NCBI GenBank assembly: GCA_934643825.1
Contig: CAKUCW010000057.1
Location: forward strand, 1 to 7,041
Length of the DNA stretch: 7,041 nt
Source: an uncultured Clostridia bacterium
GTDB taxonomy: Bacteria > Bacillota > Clostridia > Christensenellales > Aristaeellaceae
Direction: 5' to 3'
The translations under genes and the position numbers were made by a program. Positions 1 through 6,900 of the stretch are shown piece by piece (the first letter of the stretch is position 1; the number at the start of each line of letters is the position of its first letter). Below the pieces are notes generated by a model. That model worked only from the letters and a program-made list of their open reading frames with translations. It was not told where the DNA came from and searched no databases.

Positions 1-98
1 AGTATATACTTTTGGGTTCTTGAAAATTTCTTTTGATTTTCTTCCTTTTAGGGCTTGATTTTCATTAGCAGGTTTTCCATGGGCAATTGACCCGGCAC

Positions 99-734
99 AT
101 GAAAAAATGCAATTTGGATGCGGCAAAATGGTGTCAGCAGGCAGAACAGGAAGCGCAAGAAAATAGCGGGCATGATGACAGAGTGTATTGGAAACTGCTC
201 TATAAATTCGCGCCGGAGCAGACGAAGTTTTGGTGGAAGGGAGAAAGCTACGAGAGTCTTCCGGTTTTCGGACGTGTGCTGCTGGAAAAGCTTTGGGTGG
301 GCGACAGAAAGATTCTTGAAGTTGCTGACAGTATTCTGGGTGAGTGCATACTGTCGTCTTTTGTAGAGGAAAAAGCGCCAAAGGATGAAAAGCTCTTGAA
401 GGCTGCACGGGCTTTGGAAGAACAATGGCGCATGGCAAAAGAAGAAAATGAAGACAGAACATTGACATATTACGCTATGGCATATGCGCTTTCCGGTCAA
501 AAAGTCATGAAGCTAAATGGGCAAGAGATTCATACCATTTCTGAACTGTCAGATTTGATGAAAGAAAAGCTGGATATTTCCTTACAGGAGTTTAAGGATT
601 TTTGCCATGAACTGGTCGATTACAAAGGCAACCTGAATGCACAGCTGGAATCATGGCTGATCGCGCTCGGTAAAGCGGAACAAGTGGATAGATGGCGTGA
701 AAAGATGAACGGAACGCTGGAGGAAGAAGAATGA
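99..734 (+). CDS. Helical protein of unknown function, possibly a 5'-truncated gene
   Basis: I do not recognise this 211-residue protein. It is soluble, charged and mostly helical, with no signal peptide or membrane segment. Aromatic-rich stretches sit near residues 30-62 (KFWWKGESYESLPVFG). The C-terminal part at about 121-202 (TLTYYAMAYALSG, then ESWLIALGKAEQVDRW) reads like a compact domain found at the end of larger proteins; that resemblance is from memory and unproven. It ends in an acidic EEEE tail. ATG at 99 was chosen, but neither it nor the in-frame TTG at 87 has a ribosome site, and the frame is open back to a TAG at 66-68. The missing translation signal, and the abrupt change from an AT-rich leader, suggest the true 5' part has been lost. 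Its last four bases overlap the next gene (ATGA), so it belongs to the operon. The frame is secure; start and function are not. Confidence 0.7.
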   Translation: MKKCNLDAAKWCQQAEQEAQENSGHDDRVYWKLLYKFAPEQTKFWWKGESYESLPVFGRVLLEKLWVGDRKILEVADSILGECILSSFVEEKAPKDEKLLKAARALEEQWRMAKEENEDRTLTYYAMAYALSGQKVMKLNGQEIHTISELSDLMKEKLDISLQEFKDFCHELVDYKGNLNAQLESWLIALGKAEQVDRWREKMNGTLEEEE

Positions 735-2080
735 GCGGACCCAAGGTTTCGATTTATCGCGTTGATCCGAAGATTACGCGGAATATTTTAGAGCAAACCC
801 TTTGCCAGCATCAGATGATTCGCTGCGCAGCTTCTATTCGTGGGTTTATTTCGGAAACCGATGGCTGCGGTTATGATGTGGAGAAGCTGATTCAAGGTTT
901 GGAACGTATGCAGCGAAGGACCGGAAAAGGCGGGGATACGCTTAAAGCGCTCAAAAGATGTTATGATGAAATGCAGCAGGAGGACAGCAGGATATTGTCT
1001 GAACTGCGTCAGTATGGCTCTTTTGATGATGGAATGCCTGTTTATGATGAAACTGCACTTGAACAGAAGAAGGAGATCATGCGAAAATTAAAGAAGATGG
1101 AACGGAATGTGGAAAAAAATCTCGGACGGCTTCATAAAGCGATAAGTGCGGCGAAAGACGAAGAGCGATCCGGTCGGGAAGATGTGAAGAAGAGTATAGA
1201 AGGGGATATGTCCGGATTTTATTCGTTTGATCTTCTGGCACAGGCAGAAAAGAGATCGGCAGAAAGCAAGAGCTTGGAATGGAAAGGCAGATTGCAAACA
1301 GTTCTTTTTGACGACATACTGTCCAACGATATAAAAAATAATGCGCGTCAGGCGTTGCAAATGCTGGAACAGATTGATTCGGAAGATCAGGCTCAGAATT
1401 TCATTGTGTTGACAGGTACCCCTCTTATGACAAGAGCGGAAGAAGAAAGAACAGAGTACCGTAGAAAATGTGATGAACTCCGACAGACTAACGAGACACT
1501 TTGCGTGTTGATGGGGTTGGAAGCCAGAGAAGTTCCGAGGGATGAGCGGGAATTTGCCTTGCTGGAGGAAGAAAATCGGAATCTTTGCGCGGCGATGCTG
1601 TATCAGCAGGAACAGACCTATATCAGCGACCGTGTGAATCAGGTCATGCGGGAAATGGGTTATGACTTGATCGGAAAACGTGATGTTCAAAAACGCAGCG
1701 GCAGGAGATTTCATAACGATCTGTACACATTTGGAGATGGAAAAGCGGTCAGCGTTACACAGTCTTCGGATGGACAGATCACAATGGAACTTGGCGGCAT
1801 CGACATGCAGGACAGACTGCCGGATGCGGCGGAAGCTGTACAACTGCGCGATGAAATGGAAACCTTTTGCCATGATTTTGCTGAAATCGAAAGGCGATTG
1901 GCAGGATATGGTATTACATTGGGAACACGAGTGGAAATGCTGCCTCCAAACGAAGCCTATGCGGAAATCATCAATTTTTGTGATTATGAAAAAGTAGGCG
2001 ATACGCCGGTGCATACGTTCGCCGAAGTGCAGCGAGGAGAAGCGGAACAGTGGCAGCTTACAAGAGGAATTGAAGAATGA
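731..2080 (+). CDS. MSGPKVS-type coiled-coil protein, uncharacterised
   Basis: This 449-residue cytoplasmic protein has no known function. It opens with MSGPKVSIYRVDP; I recall the MSGPKVS start from many uncharacterised bacterial proteins encoded near AAA+ ATPases, which would need a search to confirm. Residues about 108-155 form a strongly charged helical, probably coiled-coil segment (EQKKEIMRKLKKMERNVEKN), and a second helical stretch covers about 235-295. Residues about 300-395 look like a separate alpha/beta domain (MREMGYDLIGKRDV, FHNDLYTFGDGKAVSVT, MELGGIDMQDRLPDA), followed by a helix and an acidic tail. There are no catalytic motifs, signal peptide or membrane helices. The start is well supported: GGAGG at 719-723 lies 7 bases upstream. 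It overlaps both neighbours by 4 bases. Its length and coiled coils make it a plausible structural partner or substrate of the downstream ATPase, which is inference. Confidence 0.85.
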   Translation: MSGPKVSIYRVDPKITRNILEQTLCQHQMIRCAASIRGFISETDGCGYDVEKLIQGLERMQRRTGKGGDTLKALKRCYDEMQQEDSRILSELRQYGSFDDGMPVYDETALEQKKEIMRKLKKMERNVEKNLGRLHKAISAAKDEERSGREDVKKSIEGDMSGFYSFDLLAQAEKRSAESKSLEWKGRLQTVLFDDILSNDIKNNARQALQMLEQIDSEDQAQNFIVLTGTPLMTRAEEERTEYRRKCDELRQTNETLCVLMGLEAREVPRDEREFALLEEENRNLCAAMLYQQEQTYISDRVNQVMREMGYDLIGKRDVQKRSGRRFHNDLYTFGDGKAVSVTQSSDGQITMELGGIDMQDRLPDAAEAVQLRDEMETFCHDFAEIERRLAGYGITLGTRVEMLPPNEAYAEIINFCDYEKVGDTPVHTFAEVQRGEAEQWQLTRGIEE

Positions 2081-2715
2081 ATGTGACCAAAATCAAGATC
2101 TGTCCTAAATGTAAAGGGCGAAATCCTGCCCATCTGGTGGAATGCGGCACATGTGGCTTTGACTTGATGAACGTCAAAATAACGGATAGTACGGTTGCTG
2201 CGCCGCAGACGCCCAAATCCGCGCCTGTCGCTGAAGCGTCAATGGTTCGCATTTGCAGCGAATGTGGTACTGAGAATGTGGCACAGGCCAGAAAATGCAC
2301 AAAGTGCGGGGAAGATATTTCGGATATTCGACCGACTTGTAAACAGCAGAACAAGGCACAGGACAAAGCGCAGGAAAAGACGGGAAGATTCTGTCTTTCA
2401 AGTGTGGAAGGTGACTATGCCTTTGATCTGTTGACAAGATCTGGTTCGGTTTTTCTGGGCAGAACGGCGGGCATGAGCGGATATCTGAAAGATAAAGCGT
2501 ATGTTGGACGCAGACAGGCAAAATTGACTTTTGAAGCAGGAAAGGTCTTTATAGAGAACATCGGTGAAACAAATCCGACGTTTTTGAATAATGCGCCGCT
2601 TGAACGGGGACAACGGGTCCTTGTAAAAGCGGGTGACGAAATCGGATTGGGCGGCATGATGATTGATGGAAAGCGTCAGGGACAGGCAGCCTATTTCGTG
2701 TTGAAAGAAAAATGA
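2077..2715 (+). CDS. Double zinc-ribbon plus FHA-domain protein
   Basis: This 212-residue protein has two zinc ribbons and a C-terminal forkhead-associated (FHA) domain. The first ribbon uses C9, C12, C23 and C26 (CPKC, CGTC) and the second C60, C63, C74 and C77 (CSEC, CTKC), each a rubredoxin-like knuckle pair. A low-complexity linker (about 82-103, rich in Q, K and A) leads to the FHA domain at about 105-195. FHA landmarks are LGR at 127-129, VGRRQA at 143-148, NPTFLNN at 166-172 and GDEIGLGG at 186-193. FHA domains normally bind phosphothreonine peptides. Here the usual SR-x-H motif reads GR-R-Q, so the binding Ser and the structural His are both replaced and affinity may be altered. The start follows GAGG at 2064-2067 and overlaps the previous stop (ATGA). 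A scaffold role linking kinase signalling to the ATPase is inferred; no kinase is in the window. Confidence 0.9.
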   Translation: MNVTKIKICPKCKGRNPAHLVECGTCGFDLMNVKITDSTVAAPQTPKSAPVAEASMVRICSECGTENVAQARKCTKCGEDISDIRPTCKQQNKAQDKAQEKTGRFCLSSVEGDYAFDLLTRSGSVFLGRTAGMSGYLKDKAYVGRRQAKLTFEAGKVFIENIGETNPTFLNNAPLERGQRVLVKAGDEIGLGGMMIDGKRQGQAAYFVLKEK

Positions 2716-3314
2716 ATGTAGCGAGGATTCTTTACCCGGTAGAAACATTGGGACCGGGAAAGCGCATTGGAATATGGCTTTGCGGATGTCACAGAGCATG
2801 TTCCGGGTGCAGCAATCCGGAACTTTGGGAAAAACGAGAAGAATACGAAATCAACTGCGATACGCTTGCGCAGCTGATTTATAAGATCGCAAATCAGCAT
2901 GAAGTGGATGGATTTACGATTACAGGCGGAGAGCCGATGAATCAGGCAGAAGCCCTGCAAAGTCTGCTGCCGGAACTTCGAAAAATCAATCCGGATATCC
3001 TTGTATATTCTGGCTATACGCTGGAAGAACTGCGTGGTTTGAAATCGACAGCAGTAGAAACAGTGCTGCGTCAGATTGCAGTGTTGATTGATGGCGCTTA
3101 TATTGAAGAAAGAAATACTGATGCGCTGCTTAGAGGATCGGATAATCAGAAAATATGGCTCTTGGACGAACAGCAGCGCGGCAGATATGCGGCGTATATG
3201 GAAAAGGCACATAATCAAATTCAGAATTTTACAGGACGGGATGGCATTATTTCCGTCGGAATTCATAAACCAGGATTCATGAACGAATTAACGAACATCA
3301 TGAATAAGGATTGA
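2712..3314 (+). CDS. NrdG-like radical SAM activating protein
   Basis: This 200-residue enzyme belongs to the small NrdG/pyruvate formate-lyase activase branch of radical SAM proteins, which use a 4Fe-4S cluster and S-adenosylmethionine to make a radical. The cluster motif is C26-HRA-C30-SG-C33, followed by NPELW at 35-39. The SAM-contacting GGEP is at 72-75, and SGYTLEEL (100-107) and VLIDGAYIEE with LRGSDNQKI (124-148) are typical of NrdG. True NrdG proteins activate the anaerobic ribonucleotide reductase NrdD and are usually about 155-175 residues. This one is longer at the C-terminus, and no nrdD is in the window. It is embedded in an FHA/AAA+ operon, so its target is more likely an operon protein or other polypeptide, which is inference. 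The start has no clear ribosome site and sits in an ATGA overlap, which suggests translational coupling. Family assignment is firm; substrate is unknown. Confidence 0.9.
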   Translation: MNVARILYPVETLGPGKRIGIWLCGCHRACSGCSNPELWEKREEYEINCDTLAQLIYKIANQHEVDGFTITGGEPMNQAEALQSLLPELRKINPDILVYSGYTLEELRGLKSTAVETVLRQIAVLIDGAYIEERNTDALLRGSDNQKIWLLDEQQRGRYAAYMEKAHNQIQNFTGRDGIISVGIHKPGFMNELTNIMNKD

Positions 3315-3318
3315 CGTC

Positions 3319-3323
3319 GGAGG
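3319..3323 (+). promoter_or_regulatory. Ribosome binding site that sets the ATPase start
   Basis: GGAGG lies 7 bases before ATG 3331 but only 1 base before the in-frame ATG at 3325. Normal Shine-Dalgarno spacing therefore favours 3331 (MADYIPKW) over 3325 (MFMADYIP). Confidence 0.8.
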
Positions 3324-3330
3324 AATGTTT

Positions 3331-5187
3331 ATGGCAGATTATATTCCCAAGTGGCATAAGGAACTGTGTATTTTCAGCAGGATCAAACCCATGCTGATCG
3401 TAGAGGGAAATGTGCTGGATGTCTATCAGATGCCCGGCGAAGGGTATATGCGTCTGCCTGAATACCTTCATGAGCTGCTTTCTCAACAGGGTTATTCAAC
3501 GATCGCTTTTTTTGATGGGATGCAGGGATTTTATCAACCTGCGGATATTGGGAAGCTGGAGCGGTTTGCACAGTTAATTGGTCAGAATATACGAGAAGAA
3601 CGAATCCCTTGTGAATTTAGGGGAAAGAACAATTCTGCTTCAGCCATGGCGCGTATGGCAATGGCGCAGAGCGATGAACCTACTGCGATCGTATTCAATT
3701 TGGCTTCTCGCTATATTGTTTCGCCGGATCACATGCAGCAGGCTGAGGTGGACAGCTTTACCAACTTGCTGCTTGCTTCTATGGAGGCGCAGGATGTACC
3801 GACGGAAAACGGAACGATTAAGAACCTGATTATTCTGGTCGTAAATAAGACGAATGATATCCCTGTGTGGCTGTATTTGGATAATCCGAATGTGAAGACT
3901 ATCCACATCAGCACACCGTCCAGAGAAGAGCGGGAAACATTGGTCAAGGGGGATAATTTCAGAACATTTTTTGACCGCGATATTGCGGCAAGGGAATTGA
4001 CTTATTATGGACAGCACACTGACGAACTGACAAGGATACAAGATCGCTTTATTGGTCTGACGGAAGGTTTCAGCTTTACAGAAATCAATGGACTGCGGCG
4101 TTTATGCAAGAATGAGCGGATGCATATTGCGCAAATGCCCGCCGTTGTAGACTTGTACAGATATGGAATTGCAGAGAACCCATGGAACCAACTGGATGAG
4201 GTTTCTTTACGCAGCGCACCGGAGGATTTCAGGCGTCGCGTGAAGGGGCAGGATGCTGCACTGGGAAAAACATTGGACGTCATCAAGCGTGCAGTGACCG
4301 GGCTGTCTGGCTTGCAGGGATCATCACATAATCGTCCGAAAGGCGTATTGTTCTTCGCTGGTCCAACGGGTACGGGCAAAACGGAAACGGCAAAAACGCT
4401 GGCAGAAAAGATATTTGGCGACGAAAAATGCTGTATTCGCTTTGATATGAGCGAATATGAACAAAGCCACAGCGACCAAAAACTCCTTGGCGCACCGCCG
4501 GGATATGTGGGATATGAGTCAGGCGGACAATTGACGAATGCTGTACGAGAGAATCCGTTTTCGATTTTGTTATTTGATGAAATAGAAAAAGCCCATCCGT
4601 CGATCCTTGATAAATTCCTTCAAATACTTGAAGATGGACGCATGACGGATGGACAAGGGAATACGGTATATTTTTCGGAGTGTATTATCATCTTTACCAG
4701 CAATCTGGGGATCTATACGTTGGATCAGAATGGGCAGAGACGACAAAATGTAAGACCGGATATGCCTTATACAGAGGTTTGCAAACGTGTGCGCGGAGCC
4801 ATTGAGGATTATTTCAAACTGGAATTGGGCAGACCGGAAATTCTCAACCGAATCGGAGAGAACATCGTTGTCTTTGACTTTATTCGCCCTGAAACCGCTG
4901 AAGCAATTCTGGATAGCCAGATCGATCGAATCAAAGCAAGCCTACGTCAAGACAAACAAATTGAATTGCAGCTTTCTCAGCAGGCACATGAGACGCTGCT
5001 TCGGGGAGCGCTATCCAATCTGGACAATGGCGGACGAGGAATCGGCAATATGGTGGAAAGCTTGTTGATCGATCCGTTGGCGCGGTATCTGTTCGATCAT
5101 GGAATCAAAAAAAATGGAAGAGTAAGAATTACGGCAATTGATGAGAAATCTAAAGAAGTCCTCGCAGCGTATGAAGGACTGAAATAA
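3331..5187 (+). CDS. ClpB/ClpA-like AAA+ ATPase with degenerate N-terminal AAA module
   Basis: This 618-residue ATPase has a complete Clp/Hsp100 second-type AAA+ module in its C-terminal half. Visible elements are GPTGTGKT Walker A (344-351), the GYVGY pore loop (391-395), ILLFDEIEKAH Walker B with D416 and E417, sensor 1 TSN (456-458), the arginine finger in EILNRI (R507) and sensor 2 Arg in NGGRGIG (R569). The N-terminal half resembles a second AAA fold without a P-loop: a Walker B-like strand AIVFNLAS (119-126) lacking acidic residues, sensor 1-like VVNKTNDIP (170-178), then STPSREERE (194-202) and LTEGFSFTEI (243-252), like the classical AAA small subdomain. The Clp N domain and the ClpB middle domain are absent. 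I see no convincing ClpP-docking loop, so it is probably a remodeller rather than a protease partner. It lies 16 bases after the radical SAM gene with its own strong ribosome site. ATPase activity is highly likely; the substrate is unknown. Confidence 0.93.
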   Translation: MADYIPKWHKELCIFSRIKPMLIVEGNVLDVYQMPGEGYMRLPEYLHELLSQQGYSTIAFFDGMQGFYQPADIGKLERFAQLIGQNIREERIPCEFRGKNNSASAMARMAMAQSDEPTAIVFNLASRYIVSPDHMQQAEVDSFTNLLLASMEAQDVPTENGTIKNLIILVVNKTNDIPVWLYLDNPNVKTIHISTPSREERETLVKGDNFRTFFDRDIAARELTYYGQHTDELTRIQDRFIGLTEGFSFTEINGLRRLCKNERMHIAQMPAVVDLYRYGIAENPWNQLDEVSLRSAPEDFRRRVKGQDAALGKTLDVIKRAVTGLSGLQGSSHNRPKGVLFFAGPTGTGKTETAKTLAEKIFGDEKCCIRFDMSEYEQSHSDQKLLGAPPGYVGYESGGQLTNAVRENPFSILLFDEIEKAHPSILDKFLQILEDGRMTDGQGNTVYFSECIIIFTSNLGIYTLDQNGQRRQNVRPDMPYTEVCKRVRGAIEDYFKLELGRPEILNRIGENIVVFDFIRPETAEAILDSQIDRIKASLRQDKQIELQLSQQAHETLLRGALSNLDNGGRGIGNMVESLLIDPLARYLFDHGIKKNGRVRITAIDEKSKEVLAAYEGLK

Positions 5188-5188
5188 A

Positions 5189-5251
5189 GTGACTGTCGAT
5201 GAGAGCATAGCTTTAATTTATGGAAGATATTTTTCAGAAGGATGTCTTTAA
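5189..5251 (+). pseudogene. Possible stub of a lost downstream operon gene (20 codons)
   Basis: A short frame starts with GTG one base after the ATPase stop, with AAGGA at 5174-5178 ten bases upstream, and reads VTVDESIALIYGRYFSEGCL before TAA. The close spacing, plausible ribosome site and protein-like sequence suggest the first codons of a further operon gene cut short at the junction with the methyltransferase gene, whose stop codon it overlaps. It may equally be chance; the frame is too short to judge alone. Confidence 0.25.
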
Positions 5252-6891
5252 GAAACGACAAGACCGTAAAATTTAAGTGCGCTGATAATAGCGGTCTCTT
5301 TATCCTGTGGACACTGAGGCTGCTTTGTGTTCTCACTCTTAGGTTTATTGTAGCATTCCCGCTCAATGATTCCATATTTCCGCTTGACCTGCGCGATATT
5401 CAGCGTTGAAACCGTGAGACCTGTATGTTCCTTCACATAGGCTTTGATTTCGTCATAGGTTGCGGAAGCATGGCTTTCGGCAGGCGTCACATCCAGCTCG
5501 CTCATATCCAGTTTAATGTCGATATGTTTGGCATCTGAAAGTTTAGACAATCCCATCACCGTCTCCACCGCACCCGTCCAGCAGAACATATCGACGCACT
5601 GAACCTTTTCGGCGGCATAGCCGCCCTCGGCAAGCAGCTTGGCGTCGCGGGCAAGAGTCGGTGCGCCGCAGGAGACATAGACCACGCGTTTGGGCGCGGC
5701 GGCGATGATGGCTTGTAAAACGGCGGGGTCGCAGCCCTTACGCGGGGGATCGAGCACGATGACGTCGGGGCGAAGGCCGTCGGCGACCAGTTGGGGCAGC
5801 AGCTCTTCCGTCGCGCCGACATGGAACTCGGCGTTGGCCATGTTGTTGCGCGCGGCGTTTTCGTTGGCATTTTGGATGGCCTCCGGCACGATTTCAATGC
5901 CGATGACTTTTTTCGCTTTCTGAGCCAGCAGCAGGGAGATCGTTCCCGCGCCGCAGTAAGCGTCCACAACGGTTTCGTTTCCGGTCAGACCGGCGTAATC
6001 CAGCGCAAGGCCGTATAGTTTTTCGGTCTGTTTCGGGTTGACTTGGAAGAAGGAGAGCGGCGACACGGCAAAATGCAGACCGCAGAGCGTGTTTTCCATC
6101 GCGGCTTTGCCCCAGAGCACGCGGATATCCGTGCTGAGGATGACGTTGGTGCGTCGGCTGTTGACGCTCAGGCAGACGCTGCACAGACCGGGAACGACGG
6201 CGCGCAGAAGCTCAACCAGGCGGTCAGCCTTTGGGATGTCCGCGCGAGTGACGACCACGACGACCATCAGCTCACCGGAGGTGGTCGAGCGGGTCATGAT
6301 GTGGCGGATGAGGCCGCGCCCGGTCAGCTCGTCGTAGGCGGGCACGTTGTGCTGGCGCATCCACGTCAGCACGGCCTGCGTGGCCTTGGCGGAATCCTCG
6401 CCCTGAATGGCGCATCCGTTTTCGGGCAGGGGGACGAGATCGTGGCTGCGCGGGGCGAAGAAGCCGCAGGCGGGCGCGCCGCCGATCTGTGCGACGGGAT
6501 ACGCGCCCTTATTGCGGTAGCCGAAGGGATGCTCCATGCCCAGAACGGGCGGCACTTCGATGGAAAGCCCGCCGACGCGCGCCAAAAGATCCTGCACCTG
6601 TTGGCGCTTGAAAGCGAGAGAGGCTTCGTAGGTCATGTGCTGGCAGACGCAGCCGCCGCAGCGTTTATAGATCGGGCAGAACGGCTCGGTGCGGTCAGGG
6701 CTTTTTTCCAGCAGTTTTTCCATGCGGCCAAAAGCGTAGCGCTTTTCCGGCTTGACGATGCGCACCAGCGCGCGTTCGCCGGGAAGAAGGCCGGGAACGA
6801 ATACGGCGATGCCCTCATGGCGGCAGACGCCCTGAGCATCCTGACCGAAGGATTCGCAGGTCATTTCAAAGCATTGGTTTCTGGCAAACAT
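5248..6891 (-). CDS. rlmD: 23S rRNA (uracil-5-)-methyltransferase, RlmD/RumA family, with extra C-terminal domain
   Basis: This 547-residue enzyme transfers a methyl group from SAM to C5 of a uracil in 23S rRNA. The family includes E. coli RlmC and RlmD (U747, U1939) and the dual-specificity RlmCD of Bacillus; which site applies here cannot be read from sequence. A TRAM RNA-binding domain covers about 1-60. The 4Fe-4S ligands are C72, C78, C81 and C160. Motifs are FFQVN (281-285), the SAM loop DAYCGAGT (310-317), DPPRKG (381-386), catalytic C408 in YVSCGAPTLARD and general base E443 in AVETV. AGGAG at 6898-6902 precedes the ATG by 6 bases. The family usually ends soon after the VETV motif at about 430-455 residues. 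Here about 90 residues follow (ATYDEIKAYVKEHTGL, IAQVKRKYGI, QPQCP), an extension I recall in many Clostridia homologues and possibly helix-turn-helix-like. The extension is about 47% GC against about 58-72% in the core, so the gene looks chimeric. Confidence 0.95.
   Translation of the reverse strand: MFARNQCFEMTCESFGQDAQGVCRHEGIAVFVPGLLPGERALVRIVKPEKRYAFGRMEKLLEKSPDRTEPFCPIYKRCGGCVCQHMTYEASLAFKRQQVQDLLARVGGLSIEVPPVLGMEHPFGYRNKGAYPVAQIGGAPACGFFAPRSHDLVPLPENGCAIQGEDSAKATQAVLTWMRQHNVPAYDELTGRGLIRHIMTRSTTSGELMVVVVVTRADIPKADRLVELLRAVVPGLCSVCLSVNSRRTNVILSTDIRVLWGKAAMENTLCGLHFAVSPLSFFQVNPKQTEKLYGLALDYAGLTGNETVVDAYCGAGTISLLLAQKAKKVIGIEIVPEAIQNANENAARNNMANAEFHVGATEELLPQLVADGLRPDVIVLDPPRKGCDPAVLQAIIAAAPKRVVYVSCGAPTLARDAKLLAEGGYAAEKVQCVDMFCWTGAVETVMGLSKLSDAKHIDIKLDMSELDVTPAESHASATYDEIKAYVKEHTGLTVSTLNIAQVKRKYGIIERECYNKPKSENTKQPQCPQDKETAIISALKFYGLVVS
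5261..5297 (+). terminator. Weak candidate terminator for the operon inside the methyltransferase 3' end
   Basis: AGACCG (5261-5266) is complementary to CGGTCT (5292-5297), which is followed by CTTTAT. The intervening 25 bases can also form CGCT-GATAAT-AGCG (5280-5293). The long loop and short T tract make this weak. It is the only inverted repeat I see just after the operon, and it lies in the coding end of the convergent gene. Confidence 0.25.
5554..5568 (-). other. Candidate integration boundary in the methyltransferase gene
   Basis: On the coding strand these bases read GTGGAGACGGTGATG and encode residues 442-446 (VETVM), the last conserved motif of the methyltransferase core. GC content is about 67% just upstream in the gene (5551-5580) and about 33% just downstream (5521-5550). 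Some streptococcal integrative elements are known to insert in the 3' end of the rum gene over the equivalent HVECVV codons. No recombinase gene or second copy of the site is in the window, so the att assignment is inference from composition and position. Confidence 0.35.
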
Positions 6892-6900
6892 GGGATGCTC

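Noticed and set aside
1..10. Perfect 10-base palindrome AGTATATACT at the window start
   Set aside because: Short AT palindromes are common by chance in such AT-rich sequence, and nothing next to it supports an operator.
20..50. Promoter from TTGAAA at 20-25
   Set aside because: No acceptable -10 hexamer lies at 16-18 bases; the region is simply T-rich.
48..500. Minus-strand open frame with a hydrophobic start, possibly a membrane protein
   Set aside because: It is antisense to the first operon gene, the phenylalanine-rich sequence mirrors Glu/Lys codons on the other strand, and I saw no recognisable domain in it.
1088..2014. Minus-strand open frame of 308 codons
   Set aside because: It is antisense to the coiled-coil gene, which has a good ribosome site and operon overlaps. 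The translation is rich in Phe, Ile, Cys and His, with no domain.
2712..3314. Calling the radical SAM gene nrdG
   Set aside because: Motifs fit NrdG, but no nrdD is nearby, the protein is longer than usual and the operon context differs, so a gene symbol would overstate the evidence.
3331..5187. Calling the ATPase clpB, clpA or clpC
   Set aside because: It has one intact AAA+ module, no Clp N domain or middle domain, and an atypical N-terminal half.
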